Assembly (NCBI GenBank): GCA_014155875.1 | Contig: JACEFZ010005116.1 | Coordinates: forward strand, 350,001 to 414,000 | From: Cepaea nemoralis | Lineage: Eukaryota; Mollusca; Gastropoda; Stylommatophora; Helicidae | Direction: 5' to 3' | Length of the DNA: 64,000 nt | Shown here: positions 11,939 through 23,886 of the stretch, piece by piece | Layout: each line of letters starts with the position of its first letter | Numbering within the stretch: position 1 is the stretch's first letter | Notes under the pieces: generated by a model | Told to the model about the DNA's origin: nothing | Database searches by the model: none | The model's input: the letters and a program-made list of their open reading frames with translations, nothing else | Made by a program: the position numbers and the translations under genes

Positions 11939-12500
11939 CTTCCATTTTTTCCCTCAAGCGTCGAGGGGATGAATATAGGAGGCATCGCAGCGCCCGACGG
12001 GTAGCACTGAATAGTGTCATTCTATGTGATTGCACAATATCTGTACTGTCGTTAATCCATGTCTTTCTCGGCTGTCCTTTTGATCTCGTATCAGATCTTC
12101 TTTTATGTAGCGCCGGAGTTGGTAGTTGCAGATGTTGCATTCTAACGAGATTACCTTTCAATATATGTGGCAAAAGGTGTTTATCACACTGTCTGACTGA
12201 TAACATAATTTCTTATTCGGTCTCGGATAGTCAAGCATTTAATCTCGCAGGTGTTGGTTTTGCTTAAGTTTGATTCGGATAATGTCAAAGTGTAACATTG
12301 ATAGCATAAGGTTGGTTTGAATGTGTTGTTTAATATATCTGTCGTTTCGTGAGTATATGTATAATTTGATGATTCAGTATGGGTGTTATTTGATATATAA
12401 GCGCAATTGCTTTTTGTGTTTATTTTGCCATCTTCTGTGATCATTCTTCCAAATAATCTCAATTCATTTACTTGTTTTGGACGTGTACTATTTAACAATA
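11939..12500 (-). pseudogene. Non-LTR retrotransposon RT C-terminal fragment
   Basis: Two minus-strand frames together read as the end of a LINE polyprotein: a stretch with KQVNELRLFGRMITEDGKI, then LTLSESNLSKTN, then a C-terminal part with KGQPRKTWINDSTDIV and SPRRLREKMED, which opens directly into the trinucleotide array. The phrases match the region after the reverse transcriptase thumb and the C-terminal PRGRPR-W-D type motif of animal LINEs. The frames are shifted against each other and the palm domain is missing, so this is a 5'-truncated decayed copy. The clade is uncertain (RTE- or CR1-like). Confidence 0.7.
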
Positions 12501-13445
12501 TATTTAACAGACCGCAAGGCGTTGATTTCGATAGTAAGGGGCATCGGCCGTTCAGACAGCAATGTCAAACTAACAAATTAAATTTTGCTTAAACCACAGA
12601 CAGATAATAAACTCTGGGGTTGATTGCAATGTCTTGTAAAGGACATTCAACTAACGTGTATACTACACACAAGAGCGCGCGTTGATGTAACGCTTACGAC
12701 GTCACCCTGACAATGGCATGGCCATGTTCGGAAAGGGTTTTGTGCCAACCCTCGTCATTCGCTAAGCAAGAGAAAAACTAGTCATCTATTCCTCCCAGCT
12801 CTCTGACCAACAAAAATGTGATGGTTCTAACACCTCATAAACCCCAAGCAGGTTCCTGCTATACTACTTGTTTTAGTTAATAGTACACATATATTTTAAG
12901 TGTGAGGTGAACTTTCGTAACATAATACTGGATGGTATCAGTTACATTGTCATTTTGCAATGGCTACCGATTAAACGAAACAGCGTGTGCTACTGACAGA
13001 ATACGCAACAAATGTTACGCTTGTATATTTGCAATTAGACCATCATTTTTATGTCTGGCCCAACCTGTTTATTTTTGTTTATGTTTGGCTCTGAATCAGT
13101 TAGCGTACGAGTCCATGTAACACACAGACCAGATGTAACGCTATCAACTTCATATTCAAGGAAATTCATCTTGTCACCGTAGCGTGGTTTCTATATGAAT
13201 GTCCTGTCTTTTAATGTGGTCAAAATAGTTGATATGATGTGTTTTATTTCTTCTATCGACAATACTTGCATTCACACCACATCTATAATCATTACGTTTC
13301 TTTATTTTTTTAAAAAAGTATTCTCTTAGTGAATTTACATACAGAAGCCGCAAACAGTATGTTGCATGATTTGTTGCCTGGCATATTTCGCGTATATTCG
13401 AACAATACCGGTGACTATGTGTTTTAAATCAATAACCTAATAGGA
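12501..13445. other. No gene recognised
   Basis: No coherent ORF, repeat or RNA signal that I can support. Confidence 0.4.
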
Positions 13446-14353
13446 ACATTTCAGTGTATAAAGAAGATCGTCGGACAAGGTTGTGTATTGTCTCCTGAGT
13501 TTTTCTCATTGTACGGTAAACATATAATGAGATCTACAGACAGTTTGTCAGGAATCCTAGTTGGTGGACATAATATAAAGAACTTTATAGGTTGATGACA
13601 TTGTCCTGTTAGCGACAAGTCAGACGGAACTACAGGAAATCATAGATACAGAATTGTAAAAAGTGAAAAAAACGGGCCTTAGTTTCAATAATAGAAAGAT
13701 AGAAGTCATGGTGGGATCAAAGAAACAGATTGTGCCAAAGTGCACAATTAAAGTAAATGGCCTTATTGTCGAGCAAGTGCAGAAATACAGACATCTTGGC
13801 ACACGGATAACATAAGATGGAAGATGGATCACTGAGATACAGAACAGAATAGGACAAGCAAACACTGTATTCTATCAAATGAAGAACGTTTTGTGCAGTA
13901 AGTCATTGTCCTTGAAAGTTTAGAAAAAGAGTTCTTGTATGTTACATCGAACCAGTTTCAACATACGGCTGTAAATCCTGGACAGTTAGTAAACAGGCAA
14001 AAAATCCCTGGAAGCCTTGGAGATGTGGTTTCATAGAAGAATGCTGAGAATTAATTGGACAGCCAAAATGAGCAATCTGTACATTTTGAGGGAAGCTAAG
14101 TCGCAAAGACAACATATCACAAACATCAGAAAGAGGCAGTCATCGTGTTTTGACCACGTTATGAGAAGACAAAAACTGGATTATGTCGTGACAGCCGGAA
14201 AGATTTGCGGAAAGAGAGATAGGGGAGGACAGCGGCAGAAGGTTCTTGACAATCTTGTATTCTGGCAAGGAAGGGAATAAACACACGAATTGATCCATGC
14301 CGACGGAGATTTTGTGGAGAGGATTAATCGCCCACACCAGCCGACATGACAAT
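13446..14353 (+). pseudogene. RTE-like LINE fragment (RT palm to C-terminus)
   Basis: The plus strand encodes, in broken frames, the later RT motifs: VLSPEFFSLYG, then DDIVLLATSQTELQEI, then an EKNGP..FN..K..VMVGSKK-like stretch, then YRHLGTRIT. A longer open stretch (14017-14280) follows with RRMLRINWTAK, NIRKRQSS.FDHVMRR and a KRDRGGQRQK basic tail. This succession is the usual C-terminus of RTE-type LINEs. Several stops and shifts make it a dead copy. It ends in a (GAT)n tail at 14354. Copies of the same family lie at 17915-18500 and 20190-20990 (minus), and at 31377-31450 and 48770-48945 (plus). Confidence 0.75.
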
Positions 14354-14361
14354 GGATGATA

Positions 14362-14433
<72 letters not shown>

Positions 14434-14463
14434 GTGATGATGGTGATGATGATGATGATGATG
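14354..14463. repeat. (GAT)n array at the 3' end of an RTE-like LINE
   Basis: About 110 bp of GAT triplets with a few GGT interruptions. It starts right at the end of the LINE fragment, where the sister copies at 20190 and 48925 have only short TGA/TAA tails, so it is an expansion of the LINE tail. The sequence after it (14520-14590, CTGCAGTAAG...GGCAATAAAT) recurs after the tail of the copy at 48955. Confidence 0.9.
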
Positions 14464-14589
14464 TGCTTTAAGTGTTTCAGCTTAAGTATTATTCCTGTAT
14501 CCACTTCGTATGTTATTTAACTCTGCAGTAAGCACCAGACAAGAAGCAGCGATATATGCAAGGCAATAAATCATGCAACATATTGTATG

Positions 14590-14903
14590 TGGCTTCTGTG
14601 TTTAAATGTCTTCATTGTCCATGAAACACGATCCCTTCTTAGGTAAATTCATACATACATAGGCTGTGTCTTTTAGTTATATAATTGTTTTCTCACTGTC
14701 CCTTCTTTACTGTCATACTGTAATGTTGATATTTGACCACATACATTTAAAATAAGAACCGTCAGGTGTACATTTTATGCCATTAACATACCTGAGATTG
14801 CTCCGAATGTTGTAAATTGTTAACATGTGTGTATGATTTGCTAGGGTCTAAACACATCACTTATGGAGTGAATGGTTGGATGTGCAATGAGGATGATCTA
14901 TCG

Positions 14904-14939
<36 letters not shown>

Positions 14940-15180
14940 GGGTCTAAACACTTTTATCACATTACTGCCTGCATGCTCAATATTTATACCCTGAATATAT
15001 GTAAACAGATAGAGTGAAGGCCAAGACAACGCTGATGGGGACATAATAAACTTAAGATTTAGCACACAGTAGAGTTTTATTGTCTGAAAGAGAATCTCCA
15101 AGAATGTATACATCAAGTACAAAAACTAAACAATTAGAATAGCTGTTTGGAACTATATTATACGCCTTCGTGAGTATCGG
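14590..15180. other. No gene; short (ACTA)n at 14905-14938
   Basis: Mostly featureless. Eight or so ACTA units at 14905-14938 are bracketed by two copies of the phrase TAGGGTCTAAACAC (about 14844 and 14938), a small local duplication. Confidence 0.5.
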
Positions 15181-15182
15181 TT

Positions 15183-15412
15183 GTATGGTTAAGTTAGTTG
15201 CATATCCTTTACAGGACGTCGCAGTCAACCTCGGCATTTTTAGCTGTCCGTGATTTGTTGGCAAATTTACGTTCAGAAGTTTGCTATACTTTTGAATGGA
15301 CACCAACTCACGGCGGTCTGTTTCCTAGCCTCCCGCAGCTGTGTTTCGAACGTGGTATGCGGAATTGCGAATTGCGTCCGTAATTCCGTCACCACGGAAC
15401 CGGCGGATGTAT
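15183..15412 (-). repeat. tRNA-derived SINE-like repeat, family 2, copy 1
   Basis: Shares with 19265-19480 and 19730-19965 the succession GGACGTCGCAGTCAA, GCTGT..GTGATTT, TTTACGTTCAG, GTTTCGAA and TACGAATTG/TGCGAATTGCG. The tRNA-like head lies on the minus strand at the right end and is clearest in the third copy. In this copy the head is decayed. Confidence 0.65.
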
Positions 15413-15800
15413 GGTGCTTGACTCAGATTTCATATTGTGTATAAACCAATGGGCAGGGGATTGGAGATGTGGTCTGTATCACACCTAGTACCGCTCGCTC
15501 TGATACTTCCGGTGTGCTGAAGCCGAGGTAGACCGTTCAACTCCTACACCAGTTAGTTGGACTAAAATATTAACTTCACGTCTTAACTTGGGGACGTAAA
15601 TTACAAGTACCTCAGAAGCCGGAGGGACAGTGGTAAAAGGGAAAGCTAGCCCACATGCAAAAATCAATCCAGTGCATGGACAACGCTTGAGTTAATAGCG
15701 AGAGAAGGCAGAAAAATATGCCTAGTACATTTCTTGTGCCTGATTTTAGGCTCGGTCGACCTGAGCACCCGGGTAAAATTTAGACGTCCGCCTCGAGGGG
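15413..15800. other. No gene recognised
   Basis: Unique-looking sequence between two SINE-like repeats. No frame looks protein-like. Confidence 0.4.
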
Positions 15801-15995
15801 GATTTGAACACATGACCGCCTAGCCGAATGGCTAAGAATGCCGGGTTTTCCCTTCGGGTGACCCAGGTTCGAGTCCCCGGTAAGGTGTGGATTTTGTTCT
15901 GTCGAGTGTAAAAAGAACACCCTAATCTGCATAGTTTCGCGGCGACTGCCCTAGCCAGACGGCCTTAATTCATCAGGCTCAAGACCCCCCCCCCC
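15801..15995 (+). repeat. tRNA-derived SINE, family 1, plus-strand copy
   Basis: Contains an A-box-like TAGCCGAATGG (15821-15831) and a perfect B box GGTTCGAGTCC (15866-15876), 34 bp apart, followed by a non-tRNA body (TAAGGTGTGG, then CCCTAATCTGCATAGTTTCG) and a C-run near 15985. The same body occurs inverted at 21375-21560. RNA polymerase III internal promoter plus a shared tail is the signature of a SINE. It is not an intact tRNA gene: the acceptor arms do not pair. Confidence 0.75.
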
Positions 15996-16665
15996 CCCCT
16001 TGCCATACACAGCAAGGTGGACAGTTTTCCTTTTGGGACAGCTCACTGATCCGGCGCACTTATCCTTGCTGCCATGCTGACCTCTACTGACCTCTTATTG
16101 AACTAGTAACTGTGAATGCACTTGGCTACACTCGGAAACATAGTATGTTATACAAACATTTAAGATATCCAACAACATTGGGAGCATACAACATTATAAT
16201 ACACCTAAATGTTATAAGGACATTCATACTTACAGTCCTCTTCTATCTGTATCCAACCACGCGTATCGGAAACTTTACCTCACAAGATACAATGAGTGGC
16301 ATATATGTTGTCCCCAAAGTGTGATCTAGTAACACACACATATTGCACACACTAGCATGTATGTTAGAGTGTTACTGCGATGTCACCTTGCATACCTTGT
16401 AACCGGATAACTTACTTTAGTTAACATGGCGTCTGTTAACGGACTATCGATTAAAAAGAGAAAAAAAGCAGCTGTGCTACCGTGACATTAAATATACTGT
16501 TTTACTGGTTAATAAAGGATGGTTAATGGTATCAGGTATTGCAGTGTGGCTATGTGGCTCAGTAAACATTCACCTACCTTGCTTCGACGACTGTATGGTT
16601 TGATGCCATGTGAGGGGCACGCTCTTGATTTGAACTGACTAGCCTTGTAGTGCTGCCAGTTATTG
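15996..16665. other. No gene recognised
   Basis: No supportable ORF or RNA gene. Confidence 0.4.
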
Positions 16666-16667
16666 AT

Positions 16668-16780
<113 letters not shown>

Positions 16781-16992
16781 GATTTAGATTATTCTGGGAA
16801 CAAAATCAAAATCTATGAAGATAACAGAATGCACAAAATTACAAATAGTGAAAAGGGTGAGTACTCCGATATAAGCCAATAAAATGTCAACACTGGGCTG
16901 GGGGGGGGGGGGGGGTGTTGCAACTACTAGTTGCTGAAATGATGAGCCACAGATTAGCAGTCCTAGTCTAGAAGATGAGTCCACCTGATGAA

Positions 16993-17298
16993 TCAGCTGC
17001 TTGGTGTATTTTTCTGGATGTATTCCAGAATCCAATAACTGACTTCACTTCGTAAACCACATTGTTCTTCAGTTTCGGGTATGCAGAAGCATTGTCTAAA
17101 TAGCAGGGTCAGAGGTGTCCCTTTTGGTAGAGTCAAATCTACGGTTCTGTTGATGATAAGAAGCGTGACTGCAACAGGAAACTGACCATCTGTTCTAGCA
17201 CACTCCACACTAACGTCACAGTGTATTTCTGAACCATTAATATTGTACACACCTCTATTTTTAGTTCTGAAAGATTCACACCGACACTCGTCTAACAA
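16993..17298 (-). CDS. Possible host exon, cysteine-containing, function unknown
   Basis: An open stretch of about 100 codons on the minus strand, ending in TGA, with ordinary amino-acid composition and seven cysteines, two of them in a CFC pair and two in a CRC triplet. It has no ATG at its start (the first codon is TTG). At its upstream edge the minus strand reads CCTGTTGTTAG just before the codons for DECRC, which could be a 3' splice site, so this could be a terminal exon. I recognise no family. No transposon motif is visible in it. It could equally be chance or an unrecognised repeat. Confidence 0.3.
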   Translation of the reverse strand: MLDECRCESFRTKNRGVYNINGSEIHCDVSVECARTDGQFPVAVTLLIINRTVDLTLPKGTPLTLLFRQCFCIPETEEQCGLRSEVSYWILEYIQKNTPSS

Positions 17299-17914
17299 CA
17301 GGGACTTACTGCGCGTGGTGCCAATCGCCCTCTTCTCCCAAGCGAGGAAGGATCGTTGAAAACAAAACAGACCCTAATTTACAGACCTAATGGAATGGCA
17401 GCTCCAATTCTCCATAGGAATCATGCAGAAAACCAAAATGTCCCCATAGGTAATAGAACTCATGCAGTAGCTGACCAAGAAACTACAGCTGAAGACTTGT
17501 AGTACACTCATAAGATGCAAAGGTTGAAGTAGGACTAAGGTTCGGTTCAGGTAAGTGGCAATGTTGATAATAAATTCCTACGGAATTATTTGCGAAGGAT
17601 GTCAAACCACACATAATCTATTCATGAGTCTGAGTATGATCGTAATCATCCGATTAGGAAATAACCAGCTATTTCTAGGATTTCGATTAACCTCTGAAAC
17701 GTTTAGATCAGAATCGCGCATTTCAGATGTAAAAGAAAGAAAGACAAAGAAGCAGAAGAGGTAATTTGGGTTACGTTTATATGAATGTTTGCACTGAAAC
17801 AGGAGTGAAATAGATGCTGTGGAGTTTCTTTATATGATACAATCTCCCCGTTTATTAAAGTATCACTCTCTTGTCTGTTTGTATCTGCTTTCAGATTCAT
17901 CATCTCTATGTGTC
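17299..17914. other. No gene recognised
   Basis: If the stretch at 16993-17298 is an exon, this would be intron or 5' flank. No other signal seen. Confidence 0.35.
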
Positions 17915-18500
17915 TGGCCAGCTGGTATAAATTTTCATGTCTTTCTACACTTCTCGGCCCTTGATGCTATTTGATCACATCTGCTGATGATGTTCCTTCA
18001 CCGTCTCATCCATCTAGCACAATTGCTCTTGGTCTCCCTGTGCCGCTTTTCCCACTGATCTTTCCAGTTGTTACAATATTCTCCAATACCTCTCTTCTCA
18101 TCACATGATCAAAGAATATAGCTTATCTCTTTCTTATAGCCGTATGTATTGTTCTTGCTTCATTATTTCGTAAAGTCAATCATTGTTAATTACTTTGGCG
18201 GTCCAAGGTATTCATCCCAGGAACCACATTTCCGTTGCTTCCAAGCTTTCTCTGATTTGTTCATTAATGTACCACGATTCCCTGACATAAAAAACAAGTT
18301 CTATATCACATTACAGCACTCTCTTTCTTACATTCAGTGATAATGACATATTGCATACTTTTCATTTTCTGGAATGCGGTCTTTGCTTAACCTATTCCGG
18401 TCTTAATTTATGTCTTGCATCTTCAGTCATTCATATATCAAGACTTCCATGGACTCTGTTATTCCTTCTGTCCATCCTTTACATGGTCGGCCTCATCTTC
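17915..18500 (-). pseudogene. RTE-like LINE fragment, decayed
   Basis: Aligns by eye along its whole length with 20200-20700: both contain the complements of the HGGISSAELI-type end, a KISGK..K/E.MRR basic stretch, the FFGHVMRREALENIV motif, and the C/S-rich linker that reads CAGCACTCTCTTTCTTACATTCA on the plus strand. Stops and shifts are more numerous here, so it is older than the copy at 20190. Confidence 0.7.
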
Positions 18501-19264
18501 TGGTTCCATTTGGTCTGTACGTGATTGCTTGTTGTAGTCTACTGTTAGCTGACAGCCTAGTTATGTGGTCGAACCATTTAACTTGCTGTTTCTAATGAAA
18601 TTATAGCACAGCTATAACCCCAACTCTAGTCCTGATTTCTTTAATTCTTATTTTCTCTCTTCTTGATACATTGAGTATTCTTCTCTTTCTCAGAAATCTC
18701 ATTTCCGTTGTTGTAATTTTTCTTTTCTCGTTTTGTGTGTTTGTTTTTGTCATTGTCTAGGTTTGGCATTGGTAGCATAGAGATGACAGGATGTGTTGTA
18801 GAGTGTTTGTTGTTAGTATCTGCTGATACGTGTTTGTTCTTTTGCATTGGTGTCATTTGTCAAATGAGTTCCATCCATCATGTTTCATGCCGGTAAGCGT
18901 GGGCGGTCATGTTCTGCCATCTCACTCGATCACCAGAGTCGTGGATCAGCTCCGTTGGGTTCCTGAGTTGGGTTCCTTTATTGCATACCACTGAGTGAAC
19001 TAACAAAAAGACAATGAAGTTCATATAAGAAACAACACTGCAGATATTGACAAATGTAAAGCAAACGAAAAATTAAAACTGATGATGATAAAATGTTTTT
19101 CTGAGCACATCGGGGTTGAAAAAAGATAGAACCAGTTCAATTGTTATCTCACGTTGAGGCTTTTACTGCACAGTCGCATAACTGGGCACTGTGATTATTA
19201 CATATGTCATTCAATTAATCTCAGTGGACCATTTTGTAATAATCTTTTCCTTCTAGGCGGTATG
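18501..19264. other. No gene; probable very old LINE remnants
   Basis: A stretch near 18890-18960 (GATCACCAGAGTCGTGGATCAGCTC) resembles the RTE 3' end weakly. Nothing else can be supported. Confidence 0.35.
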
Positions 19265-19480
19265 CCCAGGCAGTTCGTGAGAGTTAGATGCATATCTTTT
19301 AGAGGACGTCGCAGTCAATCCCAACATTCTTTGGCTGTTTGTGATTTCTAAGCAAGTTTACGTTCAGTAGTTTGCCATTGTTATCTGAACGACCGGCATT
19401 CATCCCATTTTTTATGAAAACCAAAGCAAGGCGTTTCGAACACGGTATGCGGGATTACGAATTGCGCCACAGAGCCGGTG
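19265..19480 (-). repeat. SINE-like repeat, family 2, copy 2
   Basis: Same ordered phrases as copies 1 and 3 (GGACGTCGCAGTCAA, GGCTGTTTGTGATTT, GTTTACGTTCAG, TTTCGAACACGGTATGCGGGATTACGAATTGCG). The tRNA-like head, at the right end on the minus strand, is shortened. Confidence 0.65.
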
Positions 19481-19729
19481 AGAGACAACAACATAAAGAC
19501 TAAAACGTCTTCTATCTTAGCATGTTTTGCTAAATCACGTTATGCGCAACGGAGTGGAAACAACACCACATGATCACTACTGCCCCTTGCTATGGCGTTG
19601 TAAAGGATACGCTGAGGCCATGATCAGGTAACAGATTCATTGCAGATATACCTCCGCATCACAGTTAGCTGAAATGATTCTCGAGCTTTCACTAGTCTCC
19701 CCAAAATCATACATATACATGATTGTTAG

Positions 19730-19965
19730 TTGTTTTTGCTTTACATGACGTGGCAGTTAGCCTCAGCATTGTTTTGGCTGTTTGTGATTTCTTGGCAAGA
19801 TTACGTGTAGTAGTTTGCCATTGCTTTCTGAACGGCCGACATTCATACATTGTATGAAAAGCAACGCAAGGCGGTCTGCTGCCAAATCCCCTGCAATTGT
19901 GTTTCGAATGAGATGTGTGGGATTACGAATTGAGTCCTTAACCCCTCCGCCACAGAGTTCATGTT
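19730..19965 (-). repeat. SINE-like repeat, family 2, copy 3 (best head)
   Basis: On the minus strand it starts GAACTCTGTGGCGGAGGGGTTAAGGAC, where TGGCGGAGGGG fits a pol III A box, and continues to a weaker B-box-like CATTCGAAACAC. The downstream body is shared with copies 1 and 2. The three copies lie within 5 kb in the same orientation. Confidence 0.65.
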
Positions 19966-20189
19966 TAGGGTGAATTGAATGCCTTGTGTCTACAGCTGTG
20001 ATGGTTGGCCCCTTACCTATTTTCATGTCCAAGAACCACACCTACCATTAATATTCTTTCTAAACCATTTTGACAGTTGATGTGGCCAGGTATTTCAGTT
20101 TCTGAGACATTATACTACTTATTAGCCAGTTGTTTTCGATGTTCACACCTTGTGGGATGTCGGTATTGTGTCCAGTCTTTATTTACCGT

Positions 20190-20990
20190 CGTCATCATCA
20201 TCATCAAGTGCCATGCCAGCTGGCGTAGGCGTTCATGGCTCTCCACAGATCTCGGTCTTTGGTGTTCTGGATCAACTCTGCTGATGATATTCCTCCATGC
20301 CACCGTCTCAATCCAACCAACATCATTTCTCTTGGTCTGTCTCTGCCTCTCTTCCCCTCGATCTTTCCAGTTGTCACGATGTTCTCCAATGCCTCTCTTC
20401 TCATCACATGACCAAAGAAATATGTTTGTCTCTTTCTTATTGTTGTATATAATGTTCCAGTTTCATTAGCCCCTTTCAGGCAATGGTTGTTAGTTACTCT
20501 GGCAGTCCAAGGAATTCGCAACATTCGTCTCAAAACCACATCTTTGTTGCTTCCAAGTCCTTCCTAATTTGTTCATTTACATTCCAGGATTCACTGCCAT
20601 ACAGCAAAACAGGCTCTACATAGCATTTCAGCACTCTCTTTCTTACATTCATTGATGGTGACTTATTGCATATGATACTCTAAATTTTCTGAAATGCGGC
20701 CTTTGCCTGCCCTATTCTGCTCTTAATCTCTGTTGTACATCTTCCATCTGATGTTATAGATGCTCCTAGGTATTTAATATTATCCACTTGGTAAGAATTG
20801 TCCTTTCTATTTCTATGTCACATTTTGGTGTTTCCATTTTCTTAGATATCACCATAGTTATTGTTTTCTTGATATTCAAGGAGAGTCCTTTATTTGCACC
20901 CTCTGTTACTACAATATCCAACAATTGTTGTAGGTCTGTTGCATTATCCGCCACCAATACTGTGTCATTATTTACCGTACTCAAGATTTA
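20190..20990 (-). pseudogene. RTE-like LINE fragment, best-preserved C-terminus
   Basis: The minus-strand frame 20204-20539 reads RRMLRIPWTARVTN, TIRKRQTYFFGHVMRREALENIV, GKIEGKRGRDRPRE and a WHGGISSAELIQ-type end, the standard C-terminal region of RTE-type LINEs. A second frame (20766-20984) carries an RT palm piece with NDTVLVADNATDLQQLLDI and a following LNIKKT...VISKK stretch. It ends at its 3' side in a short (TGA)n tail (about 20188-20203). 5'-truncated and frameshifted, so inactive. Confidence 0.8.
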
Positions 20991-21374
20991 TTTTAATGAC
21001 GTGTAAGTTTAAGAACCTCGATTTTCTAACTCAAGTTTCCCTTTTATTTGATTAGGCTGGGTGATCATACCTAAGGAGCAATGATGTACAGACCAGATGG
21101 AAGCATTGGAAGAGGCGGACCAGGTAAACGATGGACGCAGGGAATAACAGAATCCATGGGAATATCGATACATGAAGTCCATAAGCGGGCACTCTCCCAC
21201 TGCTTATACTTCACCTCGACACCGCAAGGTACAAGAGGAACATGATGAGTTGAGATGGGATGAGATCACAACCGTATCTGTTATGTCAGAAAATGTCTGC
21301 CTGTGGTTTACTGTCAAGAAAACTGCCATCTACTGCCTATAGTACCATGCGGTGTAGGACAAGGGAGATTTGAG
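20991..21374. other. No gene recognised
   Basis: No supportable frame or repeat. Confidence 0.35.
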
Positions 21375-21560
21375 CCTGGGGCATTAGGGCCGCCTGGCTA
21401 GTGCAGTCGCCGCAAACTATGCAGGTTAGGGTTTTCTTTCCCCCCCCCCACCCCCACCCCACCCCCGTCAGAAACAAACCCACACCTTACCGAGCCGAGG
21501 ATCGAACCCGGGTTTCCGGAAAGAGACACACGCATATTGTTAGCACGTGCAGCCTGGGGT
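21375..21560 (-). repeat. tRNA-derived SINE, family 1, minus-strand copy
   Basis: Inverted relative to the copy at 15801. The B box appears as its complement GGATCGAACCC at 21499-21509, and the shared body follows with the complement of CCCTAACCTGCATAGTTTGCGGCGACTGC. A C-rich run (21440-21466) sits inside the body. Confidence 0.7.
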
Positions 21561-21896
21561 TTAGTGAGTTCACTTTCACAATTCACCAACATACCGGGTG
21601 GTGGGTTTGAAATCAGTTTCAGGCGATATTTCGATGGTAAGGAAATAGGCTGTTCGGAAAGCAATGACAAACTGAACGTAAGAATTGCCGAGTAAATCAC
21701 AGATAGTCAATAATTACTGAGGTTTATGGTAACGGTCTGTATAAGGACAGGCAAGTAACTTGTATATTACCTCAGGGAAGATGCTTGTTCCCACAAGTGT
21801 TACTTTGATTCGTTTTACACTGAGGTGTGCCAATCATAAAAGTTGTTTCACATAGCGAGAGGGAAATATTGGAAGAGCTGGAAGAATAATCTAGAC

Positions 21897-22383
<487 letters not shown>

Positions 22384-22659
22384 ATCTAAACCAATTACTA
22401 GGCCAATTACGAGCTGTTCGTTTTAAAACTGACCATCGAAAAGAGTCGACAAAATGAAAATGAGCTCTCCAGACAGACCGACGCAAACCTGGAAAAGCAG
22501 TTGCAAGTATAGCAACATCATCATTACCAGCTAACATTACACGCCTCTCTAAAGAGAAGCAGTTCCAGCTAAAACATTACAGGTGTGTTAATTACAAATT
22601 GGAGCAAATATAGCAGGCTCATTTTGAAGCTGTTTTATGAATCCATGGCCAGCAAATCT

Positions 22660-23590
22660 TCTTCTTCTTCTTTGCGATCATCCGGAGTGTTTTTTTTTCA
22701 GATGTGATTGCGGTGTGTCTGTTATGCGCCCTTGGGCCGAAATCCGTAGGCCAACACAACCGGCTTTAGCGTGCTTTTTTGACCAGGTAGCATTCCTGGG
22801 AGACTCTCACTGTTTGCGGTACCGTCCACAACCCAGCTGGCCAAGTTGGAACGGGTTAAGACAACGGTCGTCCCTCAAAGGAAGGCAGGGACAGTCCATA
22901 GCATTTTCCGCCATCCAGGGTGGCTTCCATAATTGCAGGGCCGGCACATAGCGCCCTGCGGCTGGGCTCACCGAGGGAATCGTCACGTCCTGCTTTAATT
23001 CCTCACTTCAATATATTGGGCATTTCGTTCGCCCCGGGCCGTTCCTGCACAGACCAGACTGGTCTGCAGTCAATATCCACTCAGCGAGTTTTTCGGACTT
23101 GTGCTTGTCGTTGTGTCCGTCAGAGCTGTTCCAGACACGTCGGACATTCGGAAACTACCTAGTCAGAGCTGTTCCGAACAAGAGCGGCATTCGGAAACTA
23201 GGTAGCTGTTCCTAGCACGAGGGAAGACTACTTAGAGCCTTTCCGGTCACGAAAGACATTTCACTCGGACGTAATTGCGTAGTGCCATTTTTATTTTGCC
23301 GCCCGTAGGCTGGCACTTCCGGCTTCAGCGGGCATTTTTGATGAGGTTAGCCTTCCTCGGGTTTCGAGACTCTTATTTCGACTTCCACACAGCAAGCTTT
23401 CGCTTCGGGCTGCCACGTAATGGATTCGCAAGACAGGCGATCCATTTCGTGTCAACGAGACAATTTTCCTCCTTTGACTACACTCACTCCATGAGTACGG
23501 TTACAGACTATCTACGGAACGTGCGACCGAGGTGTTTTTCCACCTTTTGTACTCGCTCACGAGGTAAAGCTACATGTGCTGCCGGCTCAG
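22660..23590 (+). repeat. Dispersed repeat R, copy 1
   Basis: Shares with 31480-32480 and 57866-58250 a chain of phrases: CCAGCTGG..AAG, GGAAGGCAGG, CCGCCATC.AGG..GGCTTCCATAATTG, GCC.GCACATA.CGC, CTGGGCTCACC.A.GGAATCGTCA.GTCC. It ends in GCTGCCGGCTCAGCAC next to the second LTR retrotransposon. It has no coding capacity that I recognise. Near 48112 the same terminal phrase is joined to rRNA-like sequence, so R may derive from ribosomal spacer DNA; this is only an inference. Confidence 0.7.
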
Positions 23591-23886
23591 CACCAACAAA
23601 TAGACGCTAATTTATTTTCCTCCAAAATAAAGCAGGTTTTTCCGTACCATCCGAAACCTTGCCGTAGAGGTCATTTGTGTTCTCGAAGTAACGACCCTAC
23701 AGTTCCTAGCCCAATTTCCAACCATTCTTCACCGCACCGAGGGCACTTGAGTATATTTTTCTTTTTCTATACTTTAAGGAAGCAATTTGAGGCACGTGTT
23801 GTCATTAGAAATATATTGTAAATTGTTCATTACTAACCACTTATAACATATTTTGTGTGGCTGGTATTTCATTGACATTTTTCATC
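23591..23886 (+). other. Truncated 5' leader of Gmr1-like element 2
   Basis: Sequence between repeat R and the gag ATG. No LTR matching the 3' one at 30022-30529 is found upstream, and no primer site is recognisable, so the 5' LTR has been lost or replaced. Confidence 0.55.

Noticed and set aside
15801..15900. A tRNA gene
   Set aside because: A and B boxes are present, but the acceptor and anticodon stems do not fold and the body is shared with 21375-21560. It is a SINE.
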